Shown here piece by piece: positions 9,437 to 17,178 of a stretch of 64,000 bases of DNA. Below the pieces are notes generated by a model, which searched no databases, was not told where the DNA came from, and saw only the letters and a program-made list of their open reading frames with translations. The DNA comes from Dietzia psychralcaliphila (lineage in GTDB: Bacteria > Actinomycetota > Actinomycetes > Mycobacteriales > Mycobacteriaceae), in the NCBI RefSeq assembly GCF_003096095.1, contig NZ_CP015453.1, positions 124,001-188,000 of the forward strand, given 5' to 3'. Both the position numbers and the translations under genes were made by a program. Numbering within the stretch: position 1 is the stretch's first letter; each line of letters opens with the position of its first letter.

Positions 9437-10081
9437 TCAACCGATGCCGATCACGCGGGTCGCGGCCACCGCCCACCGGGCGGCGTCGATGTCGACTCCC
9501 GGGTGGTCCTGCCGGTGTGGGATCACCGACTCCACCACCCGGAAAGGGAGGTCCAGGACCGGGTCGCCGGGATCGAGGTCGGGGCGGCAGAGGGCGACGA
9601 GCTGCCGGTAGATGCCCCTCAGTTCGGAGCGTGCGGCCCGGAACCCCTCGAAGTCCTCCCCGGCCAACTCAGGGAGCACGTACAGCATCCCGATGTTCCA
9701 GCGGGAGGCCAGGAGCCCCTCGACGTCGATCGTCGCCAGTGTCAGGAGGATCTCCCGCGGGTCCCGGCTCCCGTCGTGGAGCCGACGGGCCTGCTCGAGG
9801 GTCGGTCCCACGGTCGAGTCGAGAAGGGACACCAACATCGCGGCCTTGGTGGGGAAGTGCGTGTAGAGCGAGGCCTGGCGTATCCCCACTGCGTCGGCGA
9901 TGGCCCGCGTGGAGGTGGCCGTGTACCCGCGGGTGGTGAACAGTTCCGCAGCGGCATCGAGGATCTCGTCCGCCGGGGTGGCCCCGGGACGCCGCCGGTC
10001 CATGAGGCGGGGTCGTCCTGGTGAGGACACGGGGCTCCCTTCGGGTGGCGACCCGGCGGTGCCGGTCGTGCCGCTGGTCAT
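9437..10081 (-). CDS. TetR-family transcriptional regulator
   Basis: A 214-residue repressor. The N-terminal helix-turn-helix spans about residues 45-85 (ILDAAAELFTTRGY, then STRAIADAVGIRQASLYTHF). The C-terminal ligand domain is specific and unassigned. ATG 10081 overlaps the Fic stop as ATGA, so it is translated from the same mRNA as the nucleotidyltransferase and Fic genes and probably regulates that operon. The first 30 residues are Gly/Pro/Ser-rich. The AddB-like gene lies 35 bp downstream on the same strand, so read-through into the helicase genes is possible. The effector cannot be guessed. Confidence 0.85.
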   Translation of the reverse strand: MTSGTTGTAGSPPEGSPVSSPGRPRLMDRRRPGATPADEILDAAAELFTTRGYTATSTRAIADAVGIRQASLYTHFPTKAAMLVSLLDSTVGPTLEQARRLHDGSRDPREILLTLATIDVEGLLASRWNIGMLYVLPELAGEDFEGFRAARSELRGIYRQLVALCRPDLDPGDPVLDLPFRVVESVIPHRQDHPGVDIDAARWAVAATRVIGIG

Positions 10082-10890
10082 AGGTCGTGCGTGGTGCCGC
10101 ACCGGTCCATCGTGACACGGAGGAATTCGAACCGGTGCGCCGTCGGATCGACGTTACGGCGAGGTGGCACCGGCATGGAGGAGACGGCGGCCTGTACCCA
10201 CGATTCGCGATCGGTCCGGGTGAAGTCGAGATCCACTCCGTGGGCGCGCGCGGCGAGGAGTGCGGCGACGGCGGCGGCGCGGCCGTTCCCTTCGCGGAAG
10301 GGGTGCACGTAGTTGAACCGCGCGTACCAGTTGGCCAGGGCGACGGCCACGGTCGTCGCGCGGGTGGCGGTACCGGATGCCGCGGCCAGGGCGTCGGCGA
10401 CGAGTTCCGCGGGGTTCTCGAGTGGAGCGGTCATCATGGCGACACGAGCCGCGGGCGCGAACGTGGAGCCCTGTTTGGTGAGTCCGACGATCCGTGGCAG
10501 GCCGGCCCAGGCGAACACCTCCCCGAAGAGCGAAGCGTGGACACCGGACACCGTCGCCGGGGCGTGGGCGTGATCGCGGAGGAGTCGTGCCCCTCCGGCG
10601 ACGGCCAGGAGGGCCTCTGCGCGGATGAGGGCCCTCGCCGAGGTGATGCCGAGGGAGTTCTCCAGGACACGCGTCCCGCGGATGAGATACGGCGTGCGGC
10701 GGGACAGTATCCCCGGCCGGGGCCGCCGTGTGGCCTCCGGCGGGAGCGTTCTGAGGACGTGGAGACGGATCAGCCGTCCGGGGGCGGCCCGGTCGATCAG
10801 GTCGAGGACCTCGTCGTCGTCGTCCTCCGGTCGCCATCCCTCCAACGCGGAGACGGCGAGCATCGCGTCGGTGGCCGGGTGGCGGGTCAC
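10078..10890 (-). CDS. Fic-domain protein (putative AMP/NMP-transferase)
   Basis: Fic proteins transfer a nucleotide (usually AMP) to hydroxyl groups of target proteins. This 270-residue protein has the core motif HPFREGNGR near residue 198 with catalytic His, and the conserved flap region WAGLPR...GSTFAPA before it. The Arg expected three residues after GNGR in HxFx(D/E)GNGRxxR is Ala here (GNGRAAA), which could weaken ATP-phosphate binding. I see no clear inhibitory (S/T)xxxE(G/N) helix. GTG 10890 overlaps the nucleotidyltransferase stop (GTGA) and the stop overlaps the TetR start (ATGA), so the three genes are coupled. The partner nucleotidyltransferase makes a regulatory or toxin-antitoxin-like role plausible but unproven. 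Confidence 0.85.
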   Translation of the reverse strand: MTRHPATDAMLAVSALEGWRPEDDDDEVLDLIDRAAPGRLIRLHVLRTLPPEATRRPRPGILSRRTPYLIRGTRVLENSLGITSARALIRAEALLAVAGGARLLRDHAHAPATVSGVHASLFGEVFAWAGLPRIVGLTKQGSTFAPAARVAMMTAPLENPAELVADALAAASGTATRATTVAVALANWYARFNYVHPFREGNGRAAAVAALLAARAHGVDLDFTRTDRESWVQAAVSSMPVPPRRNVDPTAHRFEFLRVTMDRCGTTHDL

Positions 10891-11798
10891 CCCGGCTCCC
10901 GGAGTTCGCCGGAGGATCGGAGGTAGTCGAGGGTGCGCTGCGCGCCGGCGATCTCGCGCGCGGCGGACCGGAGTCCCGCACGCTCGACCGTGGTGAGACC
11001 CGAGAGCGGGAACCGGTCGGTTCCGGGGCCGTCGGATCCGGCCCGGAGTCGGACCTCCCACCGCAGGCGCGCGGTGAACCGGGCGGCCGCACGCAGCGAC
11101 TCCCACCGGTCCGCCGGCAGGACCTCCGGATCGGCGGCGAGTCGGAGGCGTGAATCGGTGGAGGTGGACGTCACCCCGGCGCGCAGGGCGGCCCACCGGG
11201 CGAGTTTGACGACCGGGGTGAGCACCGTCGCCTTGAGATCGACGACCGGGTCCGAACGGAATGTGCGGGTGAGCCGGGACGGCACGGAAGCCCTGGTCGA
11301 GAGCGCGTCGGCGAGGATATCGGCGAGGATCGCCGGGTGGGTGCGCACGGACCGTGCGGCGAGGCGGGGCAGGAGTTCCGGGTCGCTGTGCCCGTCGACC
11401 AGGGGTCGGGCGTCGGCGAGGAGCCCGAGGTGGACGACACCCAGGTCCCGGGCGGGGGAGTCGGCCCAGTCGTCGGCGGCCGTCGACCAGCCGGCGGGGG
11501 TCCGGATCAGGCGGGGATCGGCGGCCGAGGCGGGGGAGGTCTCGGCGAACCACGGCGCGCGCGAGAGGTCGGTGGAGGCGACCGCGCGGCGCACCGCACG
11601 GTCACCGGGGTCACCGTGGTCGTCGACGACGGCGAGGGATTCCAGGTCGCTACCCGGGACGGCCTCCCCGCGGCCCACCGATCCGGTCACCCACACCGCG
11701 CGCGCCGCCGCCGGGCCGAGTCGCGACGCCAGCTCACGCCGCAGCCCGTCGGACCAGGCCCGTGCGCGCTCGTCGGGTGGATCACGGTGGGGTGCCAT
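10887..11798 (-). CDS. DUF294-type nucleotidyltransferase
   Basis: A 303-residue protein with the nucleotidyltransferase-fold signature GSVGRGEAVPGSDLESL near residue 42 (metal ligands Asp/Glu), as in DUF294 and GlnD-like uridylyltransferases. The C-terminal half (VDLKATVLTPVVKLARWAAL...STDSRLRLAAD...RLRWEVRLRAG, residues ~205-265) matches the DUF294_C substrate-binding helical domain. The CBS and cyclic-nucleotide domains that usually precede DUF294 are missing, so this is a stand-alone enzyme. It is the first gene of the coupled NTase-Fic-TetR operon; its stop overlaps the Fic GTG. The substrate is unknown: a protein, a tRNA or its own partner are all possible. Confidence 0.75.
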   Translation of the reverse strand: MAPHRDPPDERARAWSDGLRRELASRLGPAAARAVWVTGSVGRGEAVPGSDLESLAVVDDHGDPGDRAVRRAVASTDLSRAPWFAETSPASAADPRLIRTPAGWSTAADDWADSPARDLGVVHLGLLADARPLVDGHSDPELLPRLAARSVRTHPAILADILADALSTRASVPSRLTRTFRSDPVVDLKATVLTPVVKLARWAALRAGVTSTSTDSRLRLAADPEVLPADRWESLRAAARFTARLRWEVRLRAGSDGPGTDRFPLSGLTTVERAGLRSAAREIAGAQRTLDYLRSSGELREPG

Positions 11799-11860
11799 GT
11801 GGGCATTCGATCACGCGTCCCGACGGCCCGGGGAGGGGGGAACGACGGCGTGAGGGCCTG

Positions 11861-11876
11861 TTAATCGGATCGAAAC
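11861..11876 (+). promoter_or_regulatory. Possible GlnR-type half-site upstream of the guanidine operon
   Basis: TTAAT-N6-GAAAC resembles the actinobacterial GlnR box gTnAC-N6-GaAAC with two mismatches. A nitrogen regulator would suit a guanidine-nitrogen operon. This is a pattern match only. Confidence 0.25.
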
Positions 11877-11898
11877 ATCGTGCAACTCGCGGGTCACA

Positions 11899-11947
11899 CG
11901 GGTTGGGAAAACTATCAACAGACAGGAACTGCTCCTGCCGCAACCCG
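11899..11947 (+). promoter_or_regulatory. Structured leader upstream of the guanidine operon
   Basis: CGGGTTG (11899-11905) pairs perfectly with CAACCCG (11941-11947). The enclosed segment holds a second hairpin, CAGGA-ACTGCT... closing with TCCTG (11923-11937). The structure ends about 23 nt before the AGAGGAG ribosome-binding site (11970-11976) of the permease. It does not match the guanidine-I/II/III riboswitch motifs I know, so it is a candidate RNA regulator or attenuator only. Confidence 0.35.
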
Positions 11948-11984
11948 GGTCCACCGACCCCCGCCCCCGAGAGGAGTACCGGAC

Positions 11985-13523
11985 ATGAGCGACCCCACCG
12001 GTCTCACCACCCCGGCTCCCGAACGTCGGGGTGATCACGACGATCTCGCCGACCTCGGTTACGACCAACAACTCCACCGGAGCCTCGGCACGTTCGCGTC
12101 GTTCGCCGCCGGGTTCTCGTTCGTCTCCATCCTCACGACGATCTTCCAGCTGTTCGGTCTCGGCTACGGGTTCGGCGGCCCGGCGTTCTTCTGGACCTGG
12201 CCGATCGTGTTCGCCGGCCAGTTCCTCGTGGCGCTGTGCTTCGCGGAGCTCGCGGCCCGGTACCCGATCTCGGGAGCGATCTACCAGTGGTCCCGTCGGA
12301 TGGGTGGGGAGATCGTCGGGTGGTTCGGGGGCTGGTTCATGATCCTCGCCCAGATCGTCACCGCCTCGGCCGCGGCCATCGCGCTGCAGGTCGTGTTGCC
12401 GAACATCTGGTTCGGCTTCCAGATCATCGGTGACGACCCGGCCCTCACCTCGTCCTCCGGCGCGGCGAACGCCGTACTGCTCGGATCGGTGCTGCTCGTC
12501 ATCACCACCACGATCAACTCGCTCGGCATCAGGTGGATGGCCTACGTGAACAACATCGGCGTGACGTGCGAGATCGTCGGCGTCATCGCCGTGATCCTGG
12601 CGCTGTTCACCCACGCCGTCCGCGGGCCGCAGGTCGTCTTTGACACCGCGGGAATGGGGGACCAGCCCGGGTACATCTGGGCCTGGGTCGTCTCGGGACT
12701 CATGGCCGCCTACGTGATGGTGGGATTCGGTTCCGCCGGCGAACTCGCCGAGGAGACCGTCAACCCGCGCCGGGTCGCCCCCCGGACCATCCGCATGGCT
12801 CTGACCGTCTCGGCGCTCGGCGGCGGCCTCATGATCCTGGGCGCACTCATGGCCGCGCCCAGTCTCACCGATGGCCGGCTGGCCACCGAGGGCCTGCCCT
12901 ACGTCCTGGGCTCGGTGCTCGGGAACTTCTGGGGCAAGGTGCTCCTCGTGGTGGTGGTGGTGGCGATCTTCATCTGCACCCTCGCCATCCAGACCGCGGC
13001 CACCCGGTTGATGTTCTCGATGGCCCGCGACGGCCGCCTGCCCTTCTCGTCGACCCTGTCCCGCGTCAACCCCCGCACCGGCACCCCGATCGCCCCGGCC
13101 GTGCTCATCGGCCTGTCGTGCATCGCGATCCTGCTGGTCAACATGGGCAACGCCGCGATCTTCGCCACCCTCGCCTCGGTGTGCATCATCCTCATCTACC
13201 TCGCCTACCTCTGCGTGACCGGCCCACTGCTCTGGCGTCGACTCAAGGGGTGGCCGAACGGACCCAGGCTCACCGACGCCGAGGGCAAGCCGCTGTTCTC
13301 GCTCGGCCGCTGGGGGATCCCCGTCAACGTCCTCGCCGTGGGGTACGGCCTGCTCATGACCGTCAACCTCGCCTGGCCGCGGGCGGAGATCTTCGACCCC
13401 TCCGGGGAGACCCCGTGGCTCCGGTGGGCGGGCGTCCTGACCGTCCTCGCCGTCGTGGGCCTCGGCTTCCTCTGCTTCCCCCGCGGCAAGACCCACCCCA
13501 AGCCCGTCAAGATCGGAGAGTGA
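11985..13523 (+). CDS. APC-superfamily amino acid/guanidine-type permease
   Basis: A 512-residue integral membrane transporter with about twelve hydrophobic segments from residue ~35 (FASFAAGFSFVSILTTIFQL) to ~500. It has the APC hallmark GGPAFFWTWP in helix 2 and FAELAARYPISGAIYQW in helix 3. Family members move amino acids, amines or urea-like compounds with protons. It heads an operon with guanidine-degrading enzymes (6-bp gap to the next gene), so guanidine or a related nitrogen compound is its likely cargo. ATG 11985 has an AGAGGAG Shine-Dalgarno nine bases upstream. No regulator gene is adjacent in the operon; the structured leader and GlnR-like site upstream are the visible candidates for control. 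Confidence 0.85.
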   Translation: MSDPTGLTTPAPERRGDHDDLADLGYDQQLHRSLGTFASFAAGFSFVSILTTIFQLFGLGYGFGGPAFFWTWPIVFAGQFLVALCFAELAARYPISGAIYQWSRRMGGEIVGWFGGWFMILAQIVTASAAAIALQVVLPNIWFGFQIIGDDPALTSSSGAANAVLLGSVLLVITTTINSLGIRWMAYVNNIGVTCEIVGVIAVILALFTHAVRGPQVVFDTAGMGDQPGYIWAWVVSGLMAAYVMVGFGSAGELAEETVNPRRVAPRTIRMALTVSALGGGLMILGALMAAPSLTDGRLATEGLPYVLGSVLGNFWGKVLLVVVVVAIFICTLAIQTAATRLMFSMARDGRLPFSSTLSRVNPRTGTPIAPAVLIGLSCIAILLVNMGNAAIFATLASVCIILIYLAYLCVTGPLLWRRLKGWPNGPRLTDAEGKPLFSLGRWGIPVNVLAVGYGLLMTVNLAWPRAEIFDPSGETPWLRWAGVLTVLAVVGLGFLCFPRGKTHPKPVKIGE

Positions 13524-13529
13524 CCTGAG

Positions 13530-14408
13530 ATGACCAGCACCACAGAGTTCAGCACCACAGAGAGCACGTCCACCACCACGGGTGCCCGCGAGCACGCCCG
13601 CGCCCAGGCCGGGACGATCACCGACGCGATGCCGGTGGTCCCCGCGACCGACTGGCCCCACCCGCCGGCGGACGTCCCGGCCGACCGCCTGACGTGGGCG
13701 GAGTCCATCCCCGGGGGCCGCTACACCGCGATCATCCTGGCCCGGGGCACGCGGATCCGCCTCACCGACCGGGACGGCACGGCCTGCGCCTCTCTCATGA
13801 TGTGGCGTGCCGACGCCCCCTGGGAGCGTCTCAACACCGCCGACACGGTCAAGGTCCCGTGGCAGGCCTACCTCGGGACCGGCCATCCGCTGCTCTCGGA
13901 CCAGGGGCGCGTGCTCGCGACGATCGTCGCTGACACCTCCGGCCACCACGACGCGCTGTGCGGTGCCTCGACCCTGACGGGGAACGTCGCCCGCTACGGG
14001 GCCGGGGCGCCGGAATCCGACTCACCGGCCGGGCGGGAACTGCTGTTGCTGGCCGGGCTCAAGCACGGGCTGGGCGAACGGGACCTTCCCCACACCGTGT
14101 CGTTCTTCCACGGCGTCCGGGTCGACGACGACGGGGCGCTCGTCTCCACCGGGAACGCCGGCGCGGGGGCGACCGTCGACCTCGTCCTCCACCTGCCCGT
14201 CGTGGTGGCCGTGGCGGTCGCGGACCACCCGCTGGACCCGTCGGAGCAGTACCACGCCGGGACGGTGGAACTCCTGGCGTGGAGCGCCCCGAACGACCTG
14301 GGTGCCCTCGTGGGGCACACCTTCCCGGGTGTCGGAGGCGACCTCGAGTACCGACGCGCCATCGCCAACTCCGAGGCCGCGCACCGCGCCTTCGCCCAGA
14401 TCGACTGA
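13530..14408 (+). CDS. Carboxyguanidine deiminase subunit (UAAP1/DUF1989 family)
   Basis: Member of the 'urea carboxylase-associated protein 1' family, now assigned as one subunit of the deiminase converting carboxyguanidine to allophanate. The 292-residue protein has the family blocks RIRLTDRDGTACASLMMW, NTADTVKVPWQAYLGTGHPLLSDQGRV and DTSGHHDALCG, whose His and Cys are likely metal or catalytic residues. The first ~35 residues are Ser/Thr-rich and probably dispensable. It lies between the permease (6-bp gap) and the second subunit (12-bp gap). The older 'urea amidolyase-associated' label is misleading because urea need not be the substrate. Confidence 0.88.
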   Translation: MTSTTEFSTTESTSTTTGAREHARAQAGTITDAMPVVPATDWPHPPADVPADRLTWAESIPGGRYTAIILARGTRIRLTDRDGTACASLMMWRADAPWERLNTADTVKVPWQAYLGTGHPLLSDQGRVLATIVADTSGHHDALCGASTLTGNVARYGAGAPESDSPAGRELLLLAGLKHGLGERDLPHTVSFFHGVRVDDDGALVSTGNAGAGATVDLVLHLPVVVAVAVADHPLDPSEQYHAGTVELLAWSAPNDLGALVGHTFPGVGGDLEYRRAIANSEAAHRAFAQID

Positions 14409-14420
14409 GGAGAACCTCCC

Positions 14421-15104
14421 ATGACACGTTCGACCGTCACCGCCGATCCCCGGACCGGCGCCGCCGCAGACCTTCCCGCCGCAGACCTCGCGCTCGCGGG
14501 CGGGGCCGTGCTCGCCGACGAGACCGTGGCCGCCAGAGCCGCCTGGTCCCACGTCCTGCACGCGGGCCAGACCCTGACCATCGTGGACCTCGAGGGCAAC
14601 CAGGCCGTCGACACCCTGTTCTACGACGCACACGACCACACCCGCCGCTACAGCGCCCCGGCGACCGTCGCCGCCCAGGGATCGATCTTCCTGACCGAGG
14701 GCAGTGTCCTACGGGACGACGCCGGCGAGCCCCTCGTGACCATCACGGCCGACGAGGTGGGCAACCACGACACGCTCGGTGGCGCGTGCTCGCAGGAGTC
14801 CAACACCCTGCGGTACGGCCACCACACCCGGCATCAGCACGCCTGCGTGGAGAACTTCCTCCGGGAGGGCGCCCGGCACGGACTGGGCAAGCGGGATCTG
14901 GTCCCCAACGTCAACTTCTTCATGAACGTGCCTGTGGACGCCGACGGCACCCTCGGCATCGTCGACGGGCTCTCCGCGCCGGGCAAGCGGCTCGCGCTGC
15001 GGGCCGACCGCGACGTGATCGTCCTGGTCTCCAACTGCCCGCAGATCAACAACCCGTGCAACGGCTTCGATCCGACGCCGGTGCGGATGATCGTCACCGC
15101 CTGA
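14421..15104 (+). CDS. Carboxyguanidine deiminase subunit (UAAP2/DUF1989 family)
   Basis: Second subunit paired with the gene just upstream. Its 227 residues contain TIVDLEGNQAVDTLFYDAHD, then TITADEVGNHDTLGGACSQESN, GKRDLVPNVNFFMNVPV and NCPQINNPCNGFDPTPVR, all typical of UAAP2. The HDTLGGAC block parallels HDALCG in the first subunit, as expected for homologous chains of one deiminase. It is preceded by AGGAGAA close to ATG 14421. The next gene follows after 91 bp filled with a tandem repeat. Confidence 0.9.
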   Translation: MTRSTVTADPRTGAAADLPAADLALAGGAVLADETVAARAAWSHVLHAGQTLTIVDLEGNQAVDTLFYDAHDHTRRYSAPATVAAQGSIFLTEGSVLRDDAGEPLVTITADEVGNHDTLGGACSQESNTLRYGHHTRHQHACVENFLREGARHGLGKRDLVPNVNFFMNVPVDADGTLGIVDGLSAPGKRLALRADRDVIVLVSNCPQINNPCNGFDPTPVRMIVTA

Positions 15105-15110
15105 GCCCGG

Positions 15111-15180
15111 CGCCCACCACCCGACGCCCACCACCCGCGCGCCCACCATCCGCGTACCCGTCACCCGCGCACCCGCCACC
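15111..15180. repeat. Imperfect 15-bp tandem repeat between deiminase and carboxylase genes
   Basis: Five successive copies of a CGCCCACCACCCGCG-like unit (15111, 15125, 15140, 15155, 15170) fill the spacer. The last copy ends just before the AGGAGAA ribosome-binding site of the carboxylase gene. Confidence 0.8.
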
Positions 15181-15195
15181 ACAGGAGAAGCCCCC

Positions 15196-17178
15196 ATGAC
15201 CCGCCTCGAAGTCCTCGCCCCCGGACTCATCACCACCGTGCAGGACTGGCCCGGCCGCATCGGGTACTGGGGCGTGGGTGTCCCGCCGTCCGGGGCGATG
15301 GACGACTGCTCACTGCGGTTGGCCAACATCGCCGTGGGTAACCCGGAGGGGGCCGCCGGCCTGGAGTGCACCCGCGGTGGCCTCAGGATCTGCCCTGACA
15401 CCCCGGTCACGGTGTGCGTCGGCGGCGCGCACGTGCGGCCCACGGTGGACGGTCGACCGGTGGCCCAGTGGAAGCCGGTTCAGCTCGCCGCCGGATCCGT
15501 GCTCGACATCCCGGTGATCGACGGGCCCGGAATGCGCGTCTACGTGGCGGTCGGGGGCGGGATCGAGGTCGAGCAGTATCTCGGGTCGTCGTCGACCTTC
15601 ACCCTGGGGCGTTTCGGCGGACACGAGGGACGCAACCTGGCGGCGGGGGACACCCTCACCGTCGGTGAGCCCGGACCGGGTGTGCCGCGCAGGATCCTCG
15701 CCGAGGAGGTCCCGGCCATCGGCCACCACTGGCACCTCGCCGTGGCCGAGGGGCCGCACGGCGCCCCGGAGTTCCTCACCCGCGCGGGGATGGACGAGCT
15801 GTACGCGTCCGACTACACCGTGCACTTCAACTCGGACCGCACCGGCGTGCGCCTGGAGGGCCCGCGCCCGAAGTGGGCCCGACCCGACGGGGGTGAGGCG
15901 GGCCTGCACCCGTCCAACCTGCACGACAACGCCTACTCCGTGGGGGCCCTGGACTTCACCGGGGACACCCCGATCCTGCTCGGCCCGGACGGCCCGAGTC
16001 TGGGCGGCTTCGTCTGCCCGGTCACGGTGGTCAGCGGCGACCGGTGGAAGCTCGGCCAGCTCGCCCCCGGGGACACCGTCCGGTTCGTCCGCGTCAGGGT
16101 GGACACGGCCCCCGGCCGCGCCGGTATCGGCGCGTCGCGGGGGGCCGGCCGCCCCTTCGTCCTCGGCGACGGCGGCGACCGCGACGACGGCGTGCTGGGT
16201 CGCGGACACACCGCCGACGGCGTGACCGAGGTGACCTACCGCCGAGGTGGGGACGACAACGTCCTGGTCGAGTACGGGCGTATGGAACTCGACCTCGAAC
16301 TACGTGCCCGCGCCCACGCCCTCTACCTGCACCTGCAGTCGAACCCCGTCCCCGGCCAGCAGGACCTCACTCCCGGGATCCGCTCGCTGCAGGTCAAGAT
16401 CACCCCCGGTCTCAGCACCGTGGCCTCCACCCTGGCCGCCCTGCGTGAGGCCGAGACCGCCATGCCCGCGGCCGAGTCCCTGGTGGTGCCGAGTCGACGG
16501 GTCCGGCTGCCCCTGAGCTGGGACGATCCCGCCACCAAGGAGGCCATCCAGCGGTACATGTACGGGGTGCGCGACGACGCCCCGTGGTGCCCGTGGAACA
16601 TCGAGTTCATCCGCCGGATGAACGGTCTGGAGACCGCCGACGACGTCTACCGCACCGTCTTCGACGCCGAGTACATGGTGCTGGGACTCGGTGACGTCTA
16701 CCTGGGGGCCCCGGTGGCCACGCCGCTGGACCCGCGCCACCGCCTGGTGACGACCAAGTACAACCCCGCCCGGACGTGGACCGCGGAGAACTCGGTCGGG
16801 ATCGGCGGCGCCTACCTGTGCATCTACGGGATGGAGGGGCCGGGCGGTTACCAGTTCGTGGGGCGCACCACCCAGGTGTGGAACCACCGGCACCCCGAAC
16901 CGGCGCCCGGCTTCGACGCCGAGCACCCGTGGCTGCTGCGGCACTTCGACCGCATCTCCTGGTACCCCGTCTCGTCCGAGGAACTGTCCGACCTCCGGGC
17001 CGACACCGCCGCCGGCCGGGGACTCGTCGACATCACCGACGACACGTTCTCCCTGGCCGAGCACAACGCCTTCTGCGAGCAGGAGGCCGACTCGATAGCC
17101 TCGGCGAGACGCCGTATGGAGCACGCCCGCGCCGAGGAGTTCTCGCGCTGGGCCGCCAGTGGGGAGCTGAGCGCATGA
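15196..17178 (+). CDS. Guanidine/urea carboxylase, carboxyltransferase domain only
   Basis: Matches the central carboxyltransferase part of urea/guanidine carboxylase, which moves carboxyl from biotin to the substrate. The 660 residues start right at the domain boundary (LITTVQDWPGRIGYWGVGVP, AHS2-type) and include HPSNLHDNAYSVGALDFTGD and VTTKYNPARTWTAENSVGIG (AHS1/KipI-type half). Full-length enzymes are about 1200 residues with an N-terminal biotin carboxylase and a C-terminal biotin carrier ending in an MKM motif. Both are missing, and no neighbouring gene supplies them. The biotin parts must come in trans, for example from a housekeeping acyl-CoA carboxylase alpha subunit, or the enzyme is inactive. 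Its stop overlaps the next start (ATGA). Confidence 0.85.
   Translation: MTRLEVLAPGLITTVQDWPGRIGYWGVGVPPSGAMDDCSLRLANIAVGNPEGAAGLECTRGGLRICPDTPVTVCVGGAHVRPTVDGRPVAQWKPVQLAAGSVLDIPVIDGPGMRVYVAVGGGIEVEQYLGSSSTFTLGRFGGHEGRNLAAGDTLTVGEPGPGVPRRILAEEVPAIGHHWHLAVAEGPHGAPEFLTRAGMDELYASDYTVHFNSDRTGVRLEGPRPKWARPDGGEAGLHPSNLHDNAYSVGALDFTGDTPILLGPDGPSLGGFVCPVTVVSGDRWKLGQLAPGDTVRFVRVRVDTAPGRAGIGASRGAGRPFVLGDGGDRDDGVLGRGHTADGVTEVTYRRGGDDNVLVEYGRMELDLELRARAHALYLHLQSNPVPGQQDLTPGIRSLQVKITPGLSTVASTLAALREAETAMPAAESLVVPSRRVRLPLSWDDPATKEAIQRYMYGVRDDAPWCPWNIEFIRRMNGLETADDVYRTVFDAEYMVLGLGDVYLGAPVATPLDPRHRLVTTKYNPARTWTAENSVGIGGAYLCIYGMEGPGGYQFVGRTTQVWNHRHPEPAPGFDAEHPWLLRHFDRISWYPVSSEELSDLRADTAAGRGLVDITDDTFSLAEHNAFCEQEADSIASARRRMEHARAEEFSRWAASGELSA

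Noticed and set aside
11838-11984. Guanidine-I, -II or -III riboswitch
   Set aside because: The conserved cores I know (the ykkC-type GGGAyAAAAGCCCGGG region, paired ACGR loops, or the type III pseudoknot) are not found. Only a generic nested hairpin remains.
15196-17178. Full-length urea carboxylase
   Set aside because: Length and boundaries show only the carboxyltransferase part; no ATP-grasp or biotin MKM motif is present.
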